A stretch of DNA of 64,000 bases from Isoetes taiwanensis (GCA_021234155.1 JAJEKV010000064.1:2914001-2978000), one strand, 5' to 3'. Positions 45,171-57,990 are shown, counted from the first letter of the stretch. Notes: generated by a model not told the origin, from the letters alone. Numbers and translations are program-made.

Positions 45171-45418
45171 GGATAATGCAGGATCTGAGCTAATGAGAGG
45201 CTACAACATGTAGTATCAGCAAATTTTCACTCTAGGAAACCACTATAGTGAGGTAACGAGAAACCATAACCAATTTGACGACCACATGATGCATAGGATA
45301 ATGCAGGATCTGAGCTAATGAGAGACTCCAACATGTAGTGTCAGCAAATTTTAACTCTAGGAAACCATCACAGTGAGATAACGAGAAACTATAACCAGTT
45401 TGACGGCCACATGACACA
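45171..45418. repeat. 125-bp tandem duplication
   Basis: GGATAATGCAGGATCTGAGC begins units at 45171 and 45296. About a dozen differences make it older than the other tandems. Confidence 0.87.
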
Positions 45419-46586
45419 AGCCCTAACACAAGTCCTAAATATTGAATAATGCAACATAACAAGGTTCTAGGAAATGATAAATAGTAAAGTCCATGCAATT
45501 TGTTCGATGTAACCCTCAAGAACTCAAGAAATTCCAATTCTATAATGACAAGAAAAATGCTGATAAAAATGCATCATGATGTCAAGTTGACAAATCTATA
45601 AAATCCAATGCTATCATAGGAAAAGGACAACAAATGCGTTTAATAAGCGAGTCCATGTGAATGACCAACAAATGAAACATGAATAGGGAGATATAATGCA
45701 TGTTTGCAAAGATCATCAAGAAATGAGAATACTGTTTATTTTGGATATAAATGATGAATGAGACGTCATACTGACCAACCAGATTTCCATGAAAACAAAA
45801 TATATAATCTAGCGCATGATTGTGAAGATGATCAATGAGAATATCAAAACACAACATGTAGTGGAAATAGATCAAAGAAAAATATGGTTTTCTGATTGAG
45901 GAGTTGTGTGATCTATGGGCAGACTCGAGCCGATACCAAAAACAAAAAGACAAAAGCAAATGCTAAGGTGTTCAATGAGAGAACATAAAAGGATTAGCTC
46001 ACGTATGGTCTTAAGGTTCCTTAGAATGGTGACAATTTTGGCAATCTTGCTCAAACCCACCTCCTCGAGCTAGCCTTAAACGTTCAATTTTCATCCGTTA
46101 TTGAATAATAAATTAATTTGAAATAATGAAAAATGAAGATCAGAAGGAAGGAATGAAATACCGATAGGCCACACCGCCAAAACAAGGAAGAACTCGATGA
46201 ACCACCAAGACTCCGAAGATACGACCCAACAGCCATCAACTGTTAGACCATCCTGGCTCCAAGCAAGAAGCACAAAAAGTTCACCAAACATTGACAAACT
46301 CCACTTCATACAAGCTCAAAGGAAGACCAAAATCCAAAAGCACCACTTGAAGGGACAAACGACATACGACCCATACAGACCCAGCAAGGAGGAGGGACCA
46401 ACTATTCAAAAAATAAAATGAAGAATCTAGGTTATGCTCTCAAGATCCAAGAAGACAAGACATAAGACCCCAAACCTCTTTTACACAAAAGCAGGCCATA
46501 AACTTTCCTCAACAACAACTTAATACATCACCACAAGAAAACATGGAAATTTCCTAGAAAACGACCTAATGCAATACAAACATGAG
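45419..46586. other. No gene recognised
   Basis: AT-rich, with only short unrelated open frames on both strands. Confidence 0.5.
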
Positions 46587-46944
46587 AGAAATGGGAATTT
46601 TTGTCGGGCCATATACTTTCCAACAAGTTTGTGCAATATAAACAGGAAAGAAATTTGAGAGAAAATGGGAACAAATGTTCAGCCATTGGAGGGAATCGAA
46701 CCATATACTTAAACAACAAGTTTATGCAATATAAACAAGTTTTTCCAGAGAACAACTTAAAAGCAATACAAACGAGAGAATTTTTGGAGAGAAATGGGAA
46801 TTTTTGTCGGGCCATATACTATCCCAACAAGTTTATGATATAAACACGAAAGAAACTCAGAAAAAAGGGAAAAAATATTTGGCCATTGGAGGGAATCAAA
46901 CCAACAATTACAAGTTGCAAACCAAAAAAGCTACCCACAAGGCC
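46587..46944. repeat. Two ~200-bp tandem units containing tRNA-like box B
   Basis: GAGAAATGGGAATTTTTGTC and GGGCCATATAC recur at ~46587 and ~46794. Each unit has GCCATTGGAGGGAATCRAACC, whose complement GGTTYGATTCC matches the RNA polymerase III box B consensus. Confidence 0.65.
46881..46944 (-). tRNA. Degenerate tRNA-like sequence (Thr-TGT-like anticodon loop)
   Basis: Minus strand: GGCC ends pair (46944 against 46881), TAGCTTTTTTGG resembles box A, CTTGTAA would be a 7-nt anticodon loop reading TGT, and GGTTTGATTCC is a near-consensus box B. At ~64 nt it is too short and the D and T stems pair poorly, so it is a tRNA relic or SINE head and not a working tRNA. Confidence 0.3.
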
Positions 46945-48877
46945 AACAACAAATTCTTAGTAAAATCAAACAAATAATACATTTAAATGAGCTATGCGAT
47001 ATCAGACCCAATATCCCCTAACAAAAACCTCTCAGAAAATGGCGGCTGCCAAAGCTGACGCTAATTGGGCATGTCGTCGGAGAAATGGATGGAGGTTTCA
47101 TATAGCTAGACGAGAGGTTTCATATAGCTAGACGAGAACTTGAAGGATACCTAGACCAAACCGAGCATATCAGCTTGAAAATCAAAGAGCAATGGACGGG
47201 TCATTTCACAATCCCAAGAGCTAGCAGCTCTAGTGCAAAATCAAATTCTAGTACTCAAGAATGCCGGTTCCACCTGTAAAAGAGCCAAAAAACCTCTTAG
47301 ATTGAATTCAAAATGATTCATATCACCACAACCCTTTAAGAAACAGAAATGCAAGAATCGAGTACACATACTACTGATCATGTATGACAAGAATCAGAAG
47401 AAAAAGTAAATCGACAACTATAAGAACGAATATCAAGATAAAAACAAAAAGCATTAATTAAAACAAACTACCACAATATGCTCTACCTTGTACAAGACTC
47501 TGCCTACGACTAAGAATGCATTTCTACCTTGTGCAAGACTCTGCCTAAGACTAAGAAAGCATCTTTAACAACAAGCTAAGAATCCCAACATACTTAGAAT
47601 CACCAAACCATCTAAGAAAGGGAAAAGTAAGAAGACAACAAAACCGATTTCGTCCAGCTGGGCAATGGTGGGGCAGTCGGATAAGCTGAGTGCAGGTCAA
47701 GGAGGGCCTGCGATGGGAAAAAAGAAGGCAAGAGAAAGGCAGAGGTAATCGCAGCCATGGTACAGAAGGAAAGAAAAGGCTGAAAAGACAACAGAGAACA
47801 GGAGGCTAGAAAGTTGAGGCAACTGATAGCAAGGCCGATCTGCAATCAAGACCCAGGATAAGAACAAAAAGGGAATGGGCGGCTAATAGACTGGCAGGAT
47901 GTCCTCAACGGACATACAAGATAAAGAAACACAGAGATAAGCAATCTAGGAAGGAGAAACGCAGAGATAAGAGGCAAGCACAGACAGATTTATTAAGGGA
48001 TCGGCTCATCAGGGCAGTACCATCGACCCATGAGGTGCAGGCGCCACCCTAAGACCAATCCAATAGATGCATGACCAAGCAGCAGTACATGTGCTAGGAA
48101 TTGATGAAGTAGGAATCTCTGCACAATAAAGAATTCAGCTCAGAGGAAACACTGATGAAGGAAAAGGCAAACAACATAGTATATATAGATGACAAAGCCA
48201 AAATGAGAGCCTGTGCTATAAAAGGCACAGGCCACAGAAAGAGCGGATCCAAAACTTGCGTGGCGCCAAAACCGACGTCCCCTTTCCTAAAATGATGGTT
48301 CTCTTCTATATAAGAAGAGAACCATGACAAAATATCTTGCATGACTTGGAAAGTATTTGACCTGTATTTGTGTGATGAACATGCATCTGACAGAGTGGCA
48401 AACTCCTTGTTAGCATGCCAATGAGAATGTCTGTATTTAGACTTCGTTCATGTGCTTCATCAAGAAGAATTACAGAATATTTCTACAATAAAAAACATGT
48501 CCACAACATGCTAATTGCCACAATAAAAACACCAAGAACAATGTGGGAACATCAAAAACTTGATAATATATGCTCTATTATGTGAGGTGAAAAAAGCAAG
48601 ACCCCGAGCAAGATATTCCCACAAAACAAACATTCTATAGCTCAGTAGGCTTGACACTGAGCTATGACATATTTACACAGACTGCTATTTTCTGGTTTGA
48701 TACCTTCTTGAAAGAACTAAAAAGCTTCAGAAAAAAAACCTTCTAATTGGGAAACACTTCCGCATTTTATTAGTGCCCTCTTGGCTAAAAAAATCAAGAA
48801 AATGGGTGCCCTTTCGCAGAAATAGGCCAAGATACGGTGAAGGCAAAAGTGCAAATAAGTAGCTAGCTATATTTGAT
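46945..48877. other. No gene recognised
   Basis: Contains a 20-bp tandem (GGTTTCATATAGCTAGACGA at ~47095) and a short duplicated TTCTACCTTGTRCAAGACTC phrase near 47480 and 47520. No supported gene. Confidence 0.5.
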
Positions 48878-50230
48878 TATAATAATAATAATAATTGATA
48901 TTAACGTCCACGGGGGCCTAAGCAGGCCATGGGACAAAATTACATGTTTGCATATCACAGTGAAATTGTCTTTTTTAGATAGTCTCCCTCTTGTCTATGT
49001 TTTCCAAGAGTTCCTTTACAAATGCACTCACTCCACAAATTGTTGAAGGACAACCAAAGAAAACAGGTAAGGTTGAGCTCCAGTTCAAATGGGAAAACTG
49101 TGTCCTGAGGTTAATGTATTTTGGGCAGCGGAAGATCACATGTGCTTCATCTTCTATTTCTTGTAAGTCGCATGTGCATAGGCGCTCTTCCCTTGGGATG
49201 CCTTGCCATCTACCTTTCTCAATTAGCAAGCGATGTGAACTCATACGGATTCTTGCAACAGCCCTAATCATGTTTGGGAACAATTTAAGATGGCTCAGAT
49301 ACAATTGTATTCTATGTTCTCTGGTAGGATTGAAATCTGTGATGTAGTATCTGACTTTCTTCTTGCTGCCCAGCATAACAAATCTTTGAAAAGCCTGTTG
49401 TCTGAACTCTTTATTGTAGTCTTACCAAGCCATGCATTTAACTCCTTAAACCAGCTTTTATCACCTCTGTCGCTCAGATGAATAGAGCTCTTGATTGCTG
49501 AATGTATTAAAGTGGTCTCATTGACTACTTTCTTGTACAAGAAATCCAGTGTTCTGTGCATTGCCAAAACTTCTATGGGGTAGCAGCCGCTTTCAAAGAG
49601 CATAATCTCATAAGGTGTAGAGCATTTGACGCCAAAAGACATATGCATGAATGCTTTCTGTATGCTTTCTAGTTCTTGCCATTTGGATTTAGCAAGGGAG
49701 GGCCCCCAGATTTCACATGCGTATAGCATTACCGGAGTGACCAGTGCATCGAACAACTGTTTTTTAAGAGGCCATGCACAAATGCTTGCCCGTTTACATT
49801 GGTTTACCATACCATAGAATGCTTTATAGGCTGTTGCTATGCGACAGTCCATGCCAGTGGTCCATGGTCTCCGATTTGCATGTACTTCATGGCCTAGATA
49901 TTTGTATGATTCCACCTGCTCAATAATCTGTCCGATTATGGAATGACAAACATCACTATTTGAGCTATGGCAGAAATGGACATGTTTATGTTTGATAGTA
50001 ACCATTACAAGCTCTGTATTTTGGCCAAGATGGCATGGAACTTCAATGCCAAAATATGAGAGTCTGGATGGTGTGTCAATTCTGAAATTAGCAAAAGGAT
50101 ACGTTAATCCCTTCAAACTCTATTTTACCATCTTAAGGACAATTGTAAAGCAAATATTTGTTGTGCTTCACCTTAAGGCAGAATTTTCAGCCTTCCTTAA
50201 GCTCCAACAAGCCATTCTCAGCAGGAAGGG
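48878..50230 (-). mobile_element. LINE family A, 5'-truncated: RT C-terminus, zinc-knuckle tail, 3' UTR and (ATT)n tail
   Basis: The frame at 50116-49295 carries the post-palm region of a non-LTR reverse transcriptase (VESYKYLGHEVHANRR, KQLFDALVTPVMLYACEIWG, TPYEIMLFESGCYPIEV). It passes into SSHRLLIEKGRW, GIPREERLC and EDEAHVIFRCP, a Cys/His tail typical of plant LINEs, in an overlapping frame to 48975. After the stop come GTCCCATGGCC, CCCGTGGACG and an ATT repeat at ~48880-48893, which is the 3' end. The 5' RT and endonuclease are absent and there is at least one frameshift (near 49300-49370). Confidence 0.88.
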
Positions 50231-51305
50231 CTTTGTTAACTAGGTGCCATATTTGTTCCTTTGTTGCACAAATTAGGAAAGGGCATGAGATTAATATCCA
50301 GAACCTGGTTGGCGTAAAACAAGAAAGCTTGGCAAAGGATGAGAGCTAAATATAGAGGCTTTCAAAGTTTGTATGCCCGAATATGCTTGGGTAGATGCCA
50401 CAACCAAACAATTGAGCCTTCTAGATTAGATATCTAACAAAAGGGAACTGCAATATTTTCTTTTAAGATTTGTTAGATCCATCAAAATTTGCATGATGAG
50501 GTACAAGACCTACACAAACAAATGCATTGCTTAAGATAAATCCTAATTGCAAAAACAATACTCACATGAATACGAGATACACAGTTCCAGTGGTCCAGCC
50601 AAACCTTCAATTATTTGTTTTTGCATGAGATTAATCTCCCAAACTCTGGTTGGCCTAAAACTGGAAAGTCTGGCATAAGGGTGGGAGCTAGGCCTAGTAG
50701 TTCTACCAGTTTTTCAAAATTGAGGGCCCGGACTTTATAAAATTTTATGTTGCCATATAGCATCCAGAAACAAATATTATTGTTAAGTATTTGTAGGCCA
50801 GCATATGGTCTATAGAAATAAGCAAGGCTGAATGCATAGTGATAACATTATTTGATCAAGAAGCTACCCTGTTTCACATGCACAATGCCTATCTGGTATT
50901 GTTGGAAATAAAGAGTCTATTTCTGTGTACGTTTTGATGCTTTTCAAAAGAAATGCTTTTCTCTAAAAACACATGAAATCTGCGAAAATGGAATGGAGGA
51001 AGGAAGGTAATTTTAGAGCAAATGATCTCTATCTTTATGAAGATTGACGAGAAGCTTGCACTTATAGATTTTTAAGATCCTATAGCACTCCAGTCATTGT
51101 CCCTTACCGAATTCACTATCCCTTACATAGGTCAGGTAGCGATGAAGAGCGGCCACGCATAGCCTCCTCAAATTACAATTTATTGGCCAACACAATGATA
51201 TTTGTTCTATGGACAAACCTAAGAAATGATGGCATGAATAATCCTGAACCATCATGGCCTAAATACCAAATGAATCCCAGTTAAATTACAGGAAACATAC
51301 TATCT
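50231..51305. other. No gene recognised
   Basis: Two related phrases (GAGATTAATMTCC...TGGTTGGCSTAAAAC near 50290 and 50630) suggest an old local duplication. Otherwise nothing is supported. Confidence 0.5.
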
Positions 51306-51501
51306 CTGCACCTCTGCCACATCTGTCTTGCTCAAGCTCAACCATGTTAAAATCACCCACCATGATCCATGCAACAGGGGAGCCTAACCTCAGCAATTTG
51401 GAACGCAAAGAAGCCCACAATGCGCCTCTCTGACGTGGTCGATTATGCGCATATACATTAACCAATCCCCATTCTTGCCCTTTATCAAACCACTTGACTC
51501 T
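51306..51501 (-). pseudogene. LINE apurinic/apyrimidinic endonuclease fragment
   Basis: One open minus-strand frame reads VKWFDKGQEWGLVNVYAHN, RQRGALWASL and WIMVGDFNMVE. VYAHN and GDFN are the signature motifs of the LINE endonuclease domain (exonuclease-endonuclease-phosphatase fold). It is isolated from any reverse transcriptase and truncated on both sides. Confidence 0.78.
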
Positions 51502-51929
51502 TGATAAAGACCCTATAATACTTGGTCAAAATTTTAGAGCTGTAGAATCACATCCTTAATTGGTATCGAAACTGTGATAAAATATTGTATATTTGCCACT
51601 CCACAACCTTCAAGGTTCAAAGTGGGTGTGATTAATACATAATACTGACGACGACGATGATTCTTTTGCAGGTGCATCCATTTCTAGTTCATCTTCCATA
51701 TGTAAAGATACTATCTCATTTATTTCTACCAATTGTTCTCCTCTACTCCCATCTGCAGCTCCAAAAAAACAGCAAACATTATGCAGAGGTAATGCACTAT
51801 CAATGCAATGAAAGTACGATGCCAATATCATGAAGGTAAGGTGTATTATTGAGGCTAATTTATCCTTTAATTTGCTGAAAACTCCATGTTGGAGGAACAT
51901 GGTAGAGTTTTTCTATCATAGAAGAGAAG
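51502..51929. other. No gene recognised
   Basis: Short AT-rich spacer; the minus-strand frame at 51610-51900 has no recognisable motif. Confidence 0.45.
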
Positions 51930-52366
51930 CATAGTGAAATCACATACAGTCATATGAGAAATAAGGGCTTGAAGGATAAAGTGACATCTTTACAGGAGAA
52001 AACAAGGAAGATCGGGGCATTGTGGCCTAAATATGGTTGATTCATACTAACCGATGAATGGGTTGATATTTGTCATAAGAAATTTGTAAATGTTTTGGCT
52101 GCATATTGCTATGGCATGATGTTTCTTGGATCTATAGATTGTAGCCATGTTGACACCACAGTTGATAGCACCTGGTTGGCTGAGAAAATTACAGAAGCAA
52201 TCAAAGAGGTTGGTAAGGAAAATGTGGTGCAAGTTATTTCAGATAATGCTGCAAATCGCGTGCATATGGGTTATTTACTAGAAGATGAGTTTTTTCATCT
52301 TGTTTGGAGTCTAGAAGAAAGCCATGACTGGGTGAAAGCTAGAATGTCATCAATAAATTTATCTTG
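51930..52366 (+). pseudogene. hAT-type transposase relic (DUF659)
   Basis: Plus strand: LWPKYG, a stop, then ILTDEWVDICHKKFVNVL, FLGSIDCSHVDTTVDSTWL and VGKENVVQVISDNAANRV. The spacing matches the DUF659 part of plant hAT transposases, with the DNA-cleavage Asp in the TDxW and SDNA motifs. It breaks off after LLEDEFFHLVWS at a TGAGGTAAGC that could have been a donor site. The dimerisation domain and BED finger are not found nearby. Confidence 0.8.
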
Positions 52367-52399
52367 AGGTAAGCTTTATAGTTGTGGCACTGGGAAGCT

Positions 52400-54423
52400 T
52401 TTTCTCTTTCTTTTTTTCTTAATTTCTGGCTGATCCATTATCTAATGTTATAGTGTCTTATGTTACAGATGTGATCAATTCAATTGCATGAGTCATTAGT
52501 GAGCTCTGGGCCAGTCTCCACGTTAACTCAAGCTACATTATTTCCAACTGCCTCTCAAAGATCGTGGCTCCTGCGTTCTCATTCTCAGTTCACCATGTTT
52601 TGTATTTGACAATGGTCATCAACTAGCAAATTCTGTTTTCTGGTGCAGCATCTAACGTGGTGGTATAGACACGCCATCAGAGTTATGGAAATTGTTCTCC
52701 ATATCTCATTATTATTTTGTTAGACATGAATGCGTGGATTAATGTTTTATCACAATGATCTTACACAACCTTCATCATTTGTGAATAGTTTTATTGCAGG
52801 ATCTGCAGGCCTATGGCTATATGCCAATTAAAAATGTTTATTGGATCTTACATATTCTTGATAGTTTGTGAACAATTATTTATTGCAGAATCTATAGTTT
52901 CAATATGCCAACCACAAGGATTGCAATAAGGTAGAAATTGTGGAGTTTTGGGTGTATCTTTTGTTGTATCTAATGCAATATACATGGAAATGAGTTCGAA
53001 GTACATTTTATATGAAGAGATGGAATTTAAATACGCACCTTTTCAAAAATTTTACTCCACGAAGCGCCATCATTTATGTTAATAATAAATTGTAAAGATG
53101 TTAGATATTGTGTGAAAAGCCTTTAACGATACATAAGGTGTTACATTGCATAAGGTGTTTCTTCATGTCCCTTCCATGGCCAACAATTATAAAATAAACC
53201 TCTTCACATATCAATTGCTCACGTAATTGCATACACCCAAGTTTATAATCTTGCAACCACATACACCAATTGGACGTGGCACCGCCTTCTCCACAATGCA
53301 CAACTCCAAGAAGTACCATGACACTACTAAAGCTAGACAAACAATATTGAGTCTAGGGATAATGTAGATAGATTTGAAAAAATATTACCTAACCGGGGAA
53401 GAAGCAAAATGCTCATCATTAAGGAGGCACTTCAAATTTATGAGTATTAACATACCCTGAACCAATGTTAGTATTAACGTCACCATTCACTTTATAACAT
53501 ACTCATTTAAAATTTCGTTACAAAAGAAGATAGTGAACAACTCCAAGAAATACGTTGAGCCTATTAAAGCCAATCAAACAATATTTGAGAGTACTAAACC
53601 TTACCAAACATATTGAGTAAAATCTACAAAGGCCAACCAAGGCTAAGGATAATGAAGATTAAATTTGGAAAGAAATTGCTCAAGAAGCAAATTATACCCG
53701 CAACAAACTACATGTCCATTGCACTAAAATGTGCAAATATCATCTAGACCCGTCCCTTTATCCAAAAGAATCCCTCTCTCCTGACATCACCGCAAAAGGG
53801 GGGGAGAGGAGCTGCTCACGTTGCAGATATAGTGGCAGAAGTATTACAAAGCTTCATATTGTAAGTATGAACATCTATTTATGCTATGAATCAATGTATA
53901 TATCAATCTAGACTATGCATCAGAAAGTGAGCTTTATTCTGATCAAGTAGAAGTTCTTATTATTAAACAACTGTCTCAAAGATGATTATTTCCTGAGCAA
54001 GCTAAAGTTTACATGTCTTCTTCAGAAGGACTATTGAAGGCCTTCTACAATATACCATACGTGGGTAATGATTGTCCCTTGGTAAGTTATTGGTATTGTT
54101 TAGAATTTGGTGGTAATTGTCCCACGGTCTTATTCACATGCATTTGATTAAGATCCACTATTTTATGTTTATTCTAGCCTAATCTCTGTCCATCTTTGCA
54201 ATGGACATTCTATTGCATGCTTAAAATCATTCATCTGACCATATATTATACATCAAACGACCTTATGGATATGACGAATCCTACTTAAGTACATCAGTGG
54301 TTCAGCCTTTGGTTAAATTTTAACCAAAATAAATAGATCTAAGTCTCTAAATCATAATTGTATGAGACCTAGAATTCCCTTTACTATATGGATCTTATGT
54401 CAAGCATACAGTTTTCCTCATTA
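52400..54423. other. No gene recognised
   Basis: AT-rich with only short open frames; two phrases around TTTATTGCAG-ATCT (52790, 52880) and repeated CAACTCCAAGAARTAC (53302, 53548) suggest decayed duplications. No gene is supported. Confidence 0.5.
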
Positions 54424-54741
54424 GTGGCTCTAGATGCATTAGAAAACACATCATGAGCAGCTTATGCAAGGTCTGATAACCTTCCATGCTTTCTTTGGAT
54501 TTAAATATCTTCCATCATTTATTGTACTCTTCTTAGGCCTGTGGTAGGGATTAAAGCATATGCAGACCAACACGTAAAAGCAATGGCTGACATGTTTGAG
54601 AATTGTGCTACATGTGCAAGTTCTAAAACTCATTGTGGCATGCATGCCATTCTAGCTTTAAGCAATATATAAAACGACATATGGCATGCAATCCGAACTA
54701 AGACTTTCTTGATTGTTGGATATACTTAAATGAGGAAGGAA
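54424..54741. repeat. Tandem duplication, copy 1 (copy 2 starts at 54742 and resumes at 57328)
   Basis: GTGGCTCTAGATGCATTAG...GAGCAGCTTATGCAAGG followed by GATAACCTTCCATG and GCAGACCAACACGTAAAAGC matches 54742-54790 joined to 57328-57527. The second copy is therefore split by a LINE. Confidence 0.78.
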
Positions 54742-54790
54742 AAGTGGCTCTATATGCATTAGAAACACACCATGAGCACCTTATTCAAGG

Positions 54791-57327
54791 TTTTTTTTTT
54801 TTTGAAGGACGAAAGCCAAAAAGTTTATTAATCAGAGAAAAAGTACAAAATTTACATGTCTCATCTAACTGTGTAAGCACACAGAAATGCTACAGGAGCA
54901 CGAGCCTGAAGCACAATGTACTTACTCTAGAATAGGAGACTAATGATAAGAATCAATTCGAAGATACTGAATCCAGATGCGTTCCACCAGTGCTGAGTCA
55001 AGGGAAGAACACTCATAGGCTGTCAATATCTTTTTCTGGGCCACCGTAATAACACTGTGTGCAGATGAATAAATGCCCTGAAAGATGTGGTGCCTGTGAC
55101 GCTCCCATATCGACCATAGGAGCCAACCGGAACCAAGATGAAATGCCCTTTGTTTAGCTGGAGGCCATGCGTTGGGATAGGACGCCAAAAGGATGCATCG
55201 GCAGTCCAATGTATTTGTTAAACAAACCTTGTAGCGAGGACCACGCTGGTTGAACCTCAGGACAATCAAAGAGACAATGCTCAAGAGTCTCAACGTCCAG
55301 AGACAGGCGGGCATACTGCGGATATGCGAGGATCATAGCGATGTCGAAAGGCATTAACCCCATGAGCTTTTGTGGATAACCCCGCCACCACAAAGATGAG
55401 AGACTTTTGGGGTGGATCAACCTATCCCAAAGCCATCGCCATGTATGCGACACAAAGTGGGTGTGGAACATGTAGGTGCCACCCATGTGGCTAACCGGAG
55501 GGGTTGTGGTGCTAAAAAGAAGGCGATATCGATCGACAAATTGCTTGCCTTTGTGAATATTTTCATGGCAGTCCCATGGCACCCTTTCGGCAACACCAAC
55601 TTGCACTATGAGAGGCAAATTTTTTGCGACCTTCTCCCATAGAGATGCATCCCAACGAGAGAGCGGGAACTTTGCCTGAAATTCAGCCAAGACAAGAGGT
55701 GACCCTCCTCATACCATGCTTGAATAGAGACAACACCGCAAGAACCCATCGTCTCGTGTAAGGGGATGAACTAAGGCTGCCAATGGAGGTCTTGAGGGGT
55801 GCGGAGGCGGTGGTGCCCACCACCATGGAGTCTCCAATAGGGTGTGGATAGAGGGCATGGCGGAAAAAGATGTATGATTGCCTCCCATGCGCCAACAAGC
55901 CCACGCAAAAATGGAGAAGCGCTTGGAAAAGGGCTGCAGAGTCTCGAAATAAAGCCCAAGGTAGGACTGGTTTGTGACCTTCTTGCCTAGAGGGATCAAA
56001 GTGACCAAGAGCTTGTCTAAGAAGGCGTGAAACAGAGAGTCATCCCCACCATTTAGGAGTCTCCAAATGAACTTTGAAATAAGCACTTTGCTCTAAAGAA
56101 GAAGTCCATCATACCCGGACCACCGCCCATTTTGGAAGGATGCACCCGACCAAGCCACCTTAACCACAGTACCTTCCTCATTACACCTTAAAATAAAGTT
56201 CGAACTATTACAACTTGAGCTCACACACTTTGATGCGTGGTGCTCGCAAAGAAGGATGCCATATAAACATGGGTACTACTAAGGACCGACTTGGCCTTTA
56301 TGTCACGACACAAGAGACAACTTAGCGATGGACTACCGTAAGAAGTGCTTCTCCAAACCCCTAATGATCTCCTCCCATGCAGCTCCCATAGTAACATGGA
56401 TGCCAACTGGAATCCCCAACAACTTGATGGCTTTGTCCATGCGCCAAGTAATTTCCATGGATAATCGTGAACATATGACGGAGCCGGATTATCCAATGTC
56501 CACAAAGTCTGTACACCGCCACCCCCCAAGAAGAACAGGAAGCGGTGAAAAAGTGTCTAAAAGCATTTTGGCAAAGCATCAAGATTCTCATCATTAGCGA
56601 CCGGGGAAGAGGAACGTGGTCAATACGATATTGATTGCAAACCTCTTGTGTGCCGTTCTCCATTGCAAGACCATGGAGAAGTCCCTCTGTCGTTGCAATG
56701 GTGAATAATCGCGACAAAGCCTATGCAACAATTGTGAAAAGCAATGGTGCTAAAAAGGGCATCCCTGGCGAATACCACGGCGAAGAGTGAAAAGGCATGT
56801 GACGGCTCACCATGGAGCAGGGGACGGTCGCCCGGCGAGATATGCGGCTTCATAATATCTCGATGTGAATTGTTCCCCAAATCCGGTCTTAGCATACAAC
56901 GGCGATGAATTCCCGGTGACAACTTTGTCATAAGCCTTTGCAAAATCAAGCTTAAGGTATACACGGAAGGTTTTGCCCTACGTGCCCAATAAATTCCCTG
57001 TTAGCGGTAGCAACATTATTCAAAATGCATATTTTTGGAAGAAAAACCTTTGGGGTTGTTGAGATGGACTCTGCCAAGATGTCCTTTACCCGCTCTGCAA
57101 AAGCCTTGGCGAAGATCTTATATACGGATGACAATAAGGTGATGGGCCGCCAATCTGAAATAGTCTGAGGATCCTTGACCTTGAGGATGAGTGAGATAGC
57201 ACCTGTGTTTAGAATTCTATCCAAAGCAGTGGACCGCCGAAAGTCACAGAAAGCATCATACACATCTGGCTCCAGCCATTCCCAATACTCCTGGAAGAAC
57301 TCAATTGGCAAACCATCCAAACCTTCC
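54791..57327 (-). mobile_element. LINE family B, 5'-truncated, with poly(A) tail
   Basis: Minus strand pieces in order: RT start (GLDGLPIEFFQEYWEWL, ISLILKVKDPQTISDWRPI, LLSSVYKIFAKAFAERV), DFAKAYDKV, LRRGIRQGCPF, MDKAIKLLGIPVG with WEEIIRGLEKHFLR, SKFIWRLLNGGDDSLF, and a zf-RVT domain (WRWLWDRLIHPKSLSSLWWRG, TLEHCLFDCPEVQPAW). The last piece is RAFHLGSGWLLWSIWERHR before the stop near 54940. The 3' end has a poly(A) run (T13 at 54791 on the plus strand). Several frameshifts and stops; the endonuclease is missing. It inserted into one copy of a local tandem duplication. Confidence 0.87.
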
Positions 57328-57434
57328 ATGATAACCTTCCATGATTTATTTGGATTAAAATATCTTCCATCATTTTTTGTACTCTTCTGAGGGCCGTGGT
57401 AGGGATTAAAGCATATGCAGACCAACACGTAAAA

Positions 57435-57504
57435 TAGAATAGAATAGAATAGAATAGAATATGATTTTATCGTCCACGGAGACCAACTGGCCTATGGGAC
57501 CCAA
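57435..57504 (-). mobile_element. 70-bp retroposed tail with (TTCTA)n and GTAAAA target duplication
   Basis: Minus strand TTGGGTCCCATAGGCC and CTCCGTGGACGATAAAA end in TTCTA repeats. It is flanked by GTAAAA on both sides (57429-57434, 57505-57510). The empty site is visible in the tandem partner at ~54575, so the insertion is certain. The sequence equals the 3' end of LINE family A. Confidence 0.85.
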
Positions 57505-57837
57505 GTAAAAGCAATGGCTGATATATGTTCATGTTGGACATCGGGTCCTTTCCAAACATAAGATGTAGATTGATACAAAAATATGTCGATGGAAATTAAG
57601 ACTAGAAATAGAAGAGACTCAATTTGCTCACAATCATCAGGACCTACTCAATCAAAATAAACATATGAGTAATCCTAATTACCACTTCTGCCCTCTAAAT
57701 CAGACATTACTTATATTTGACGCAATCCAAATTACAGCTAATGTTGCTTTCACATTGCAATACAAATTTCTATAGGTTGCTAAAGCCTACCAATGCCTCA
57801 CAATAAAATCATTTCGATAGATGCACTATAAAATTTC

Positions 57838-57990
57838 CACACTTCTGTGTTCTCTGCTTTTCTATGTTATGTATGTGGTGGGTAGTGTTGCTCTAGTGGA
57901 TATCTTCTCCACTGGGTTTTGAGTCCCCCATGTACTCTTTGTTTTCTTCTGAGTAATAAAGATCCACGTTCATCAAAAAAAAATAATAAA
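57838..57990 (+). mobile_element. LINE family B 3'-UTR copy with poly(A)
   Basis: CTGCTTTTCTATGTTATGTA through GAGTCCCCCATGTACTC and GAGTAATAAAGATCCACG to A-rich tail; it matches the minus-strand copy at 61644-61790. AATAAA at ~57955 is the polyadenylation signal. No coding part remains. Confidence 0.82.

Noticed and set aside
47612-47845. 77-codon Leu/Ser-rich minus-strand frame resembling a secreted peptide
   Set aside because: Composition bias alone; no cleavage context, exon structure or homologue that I can recognise.
54451-54645. Initial reading as an extra LINE 5' fragment
   Set aside because: The matching sequence at 57.3-57.5 kb lies outside the LINE; both are copies of the flanking tandem duplication.
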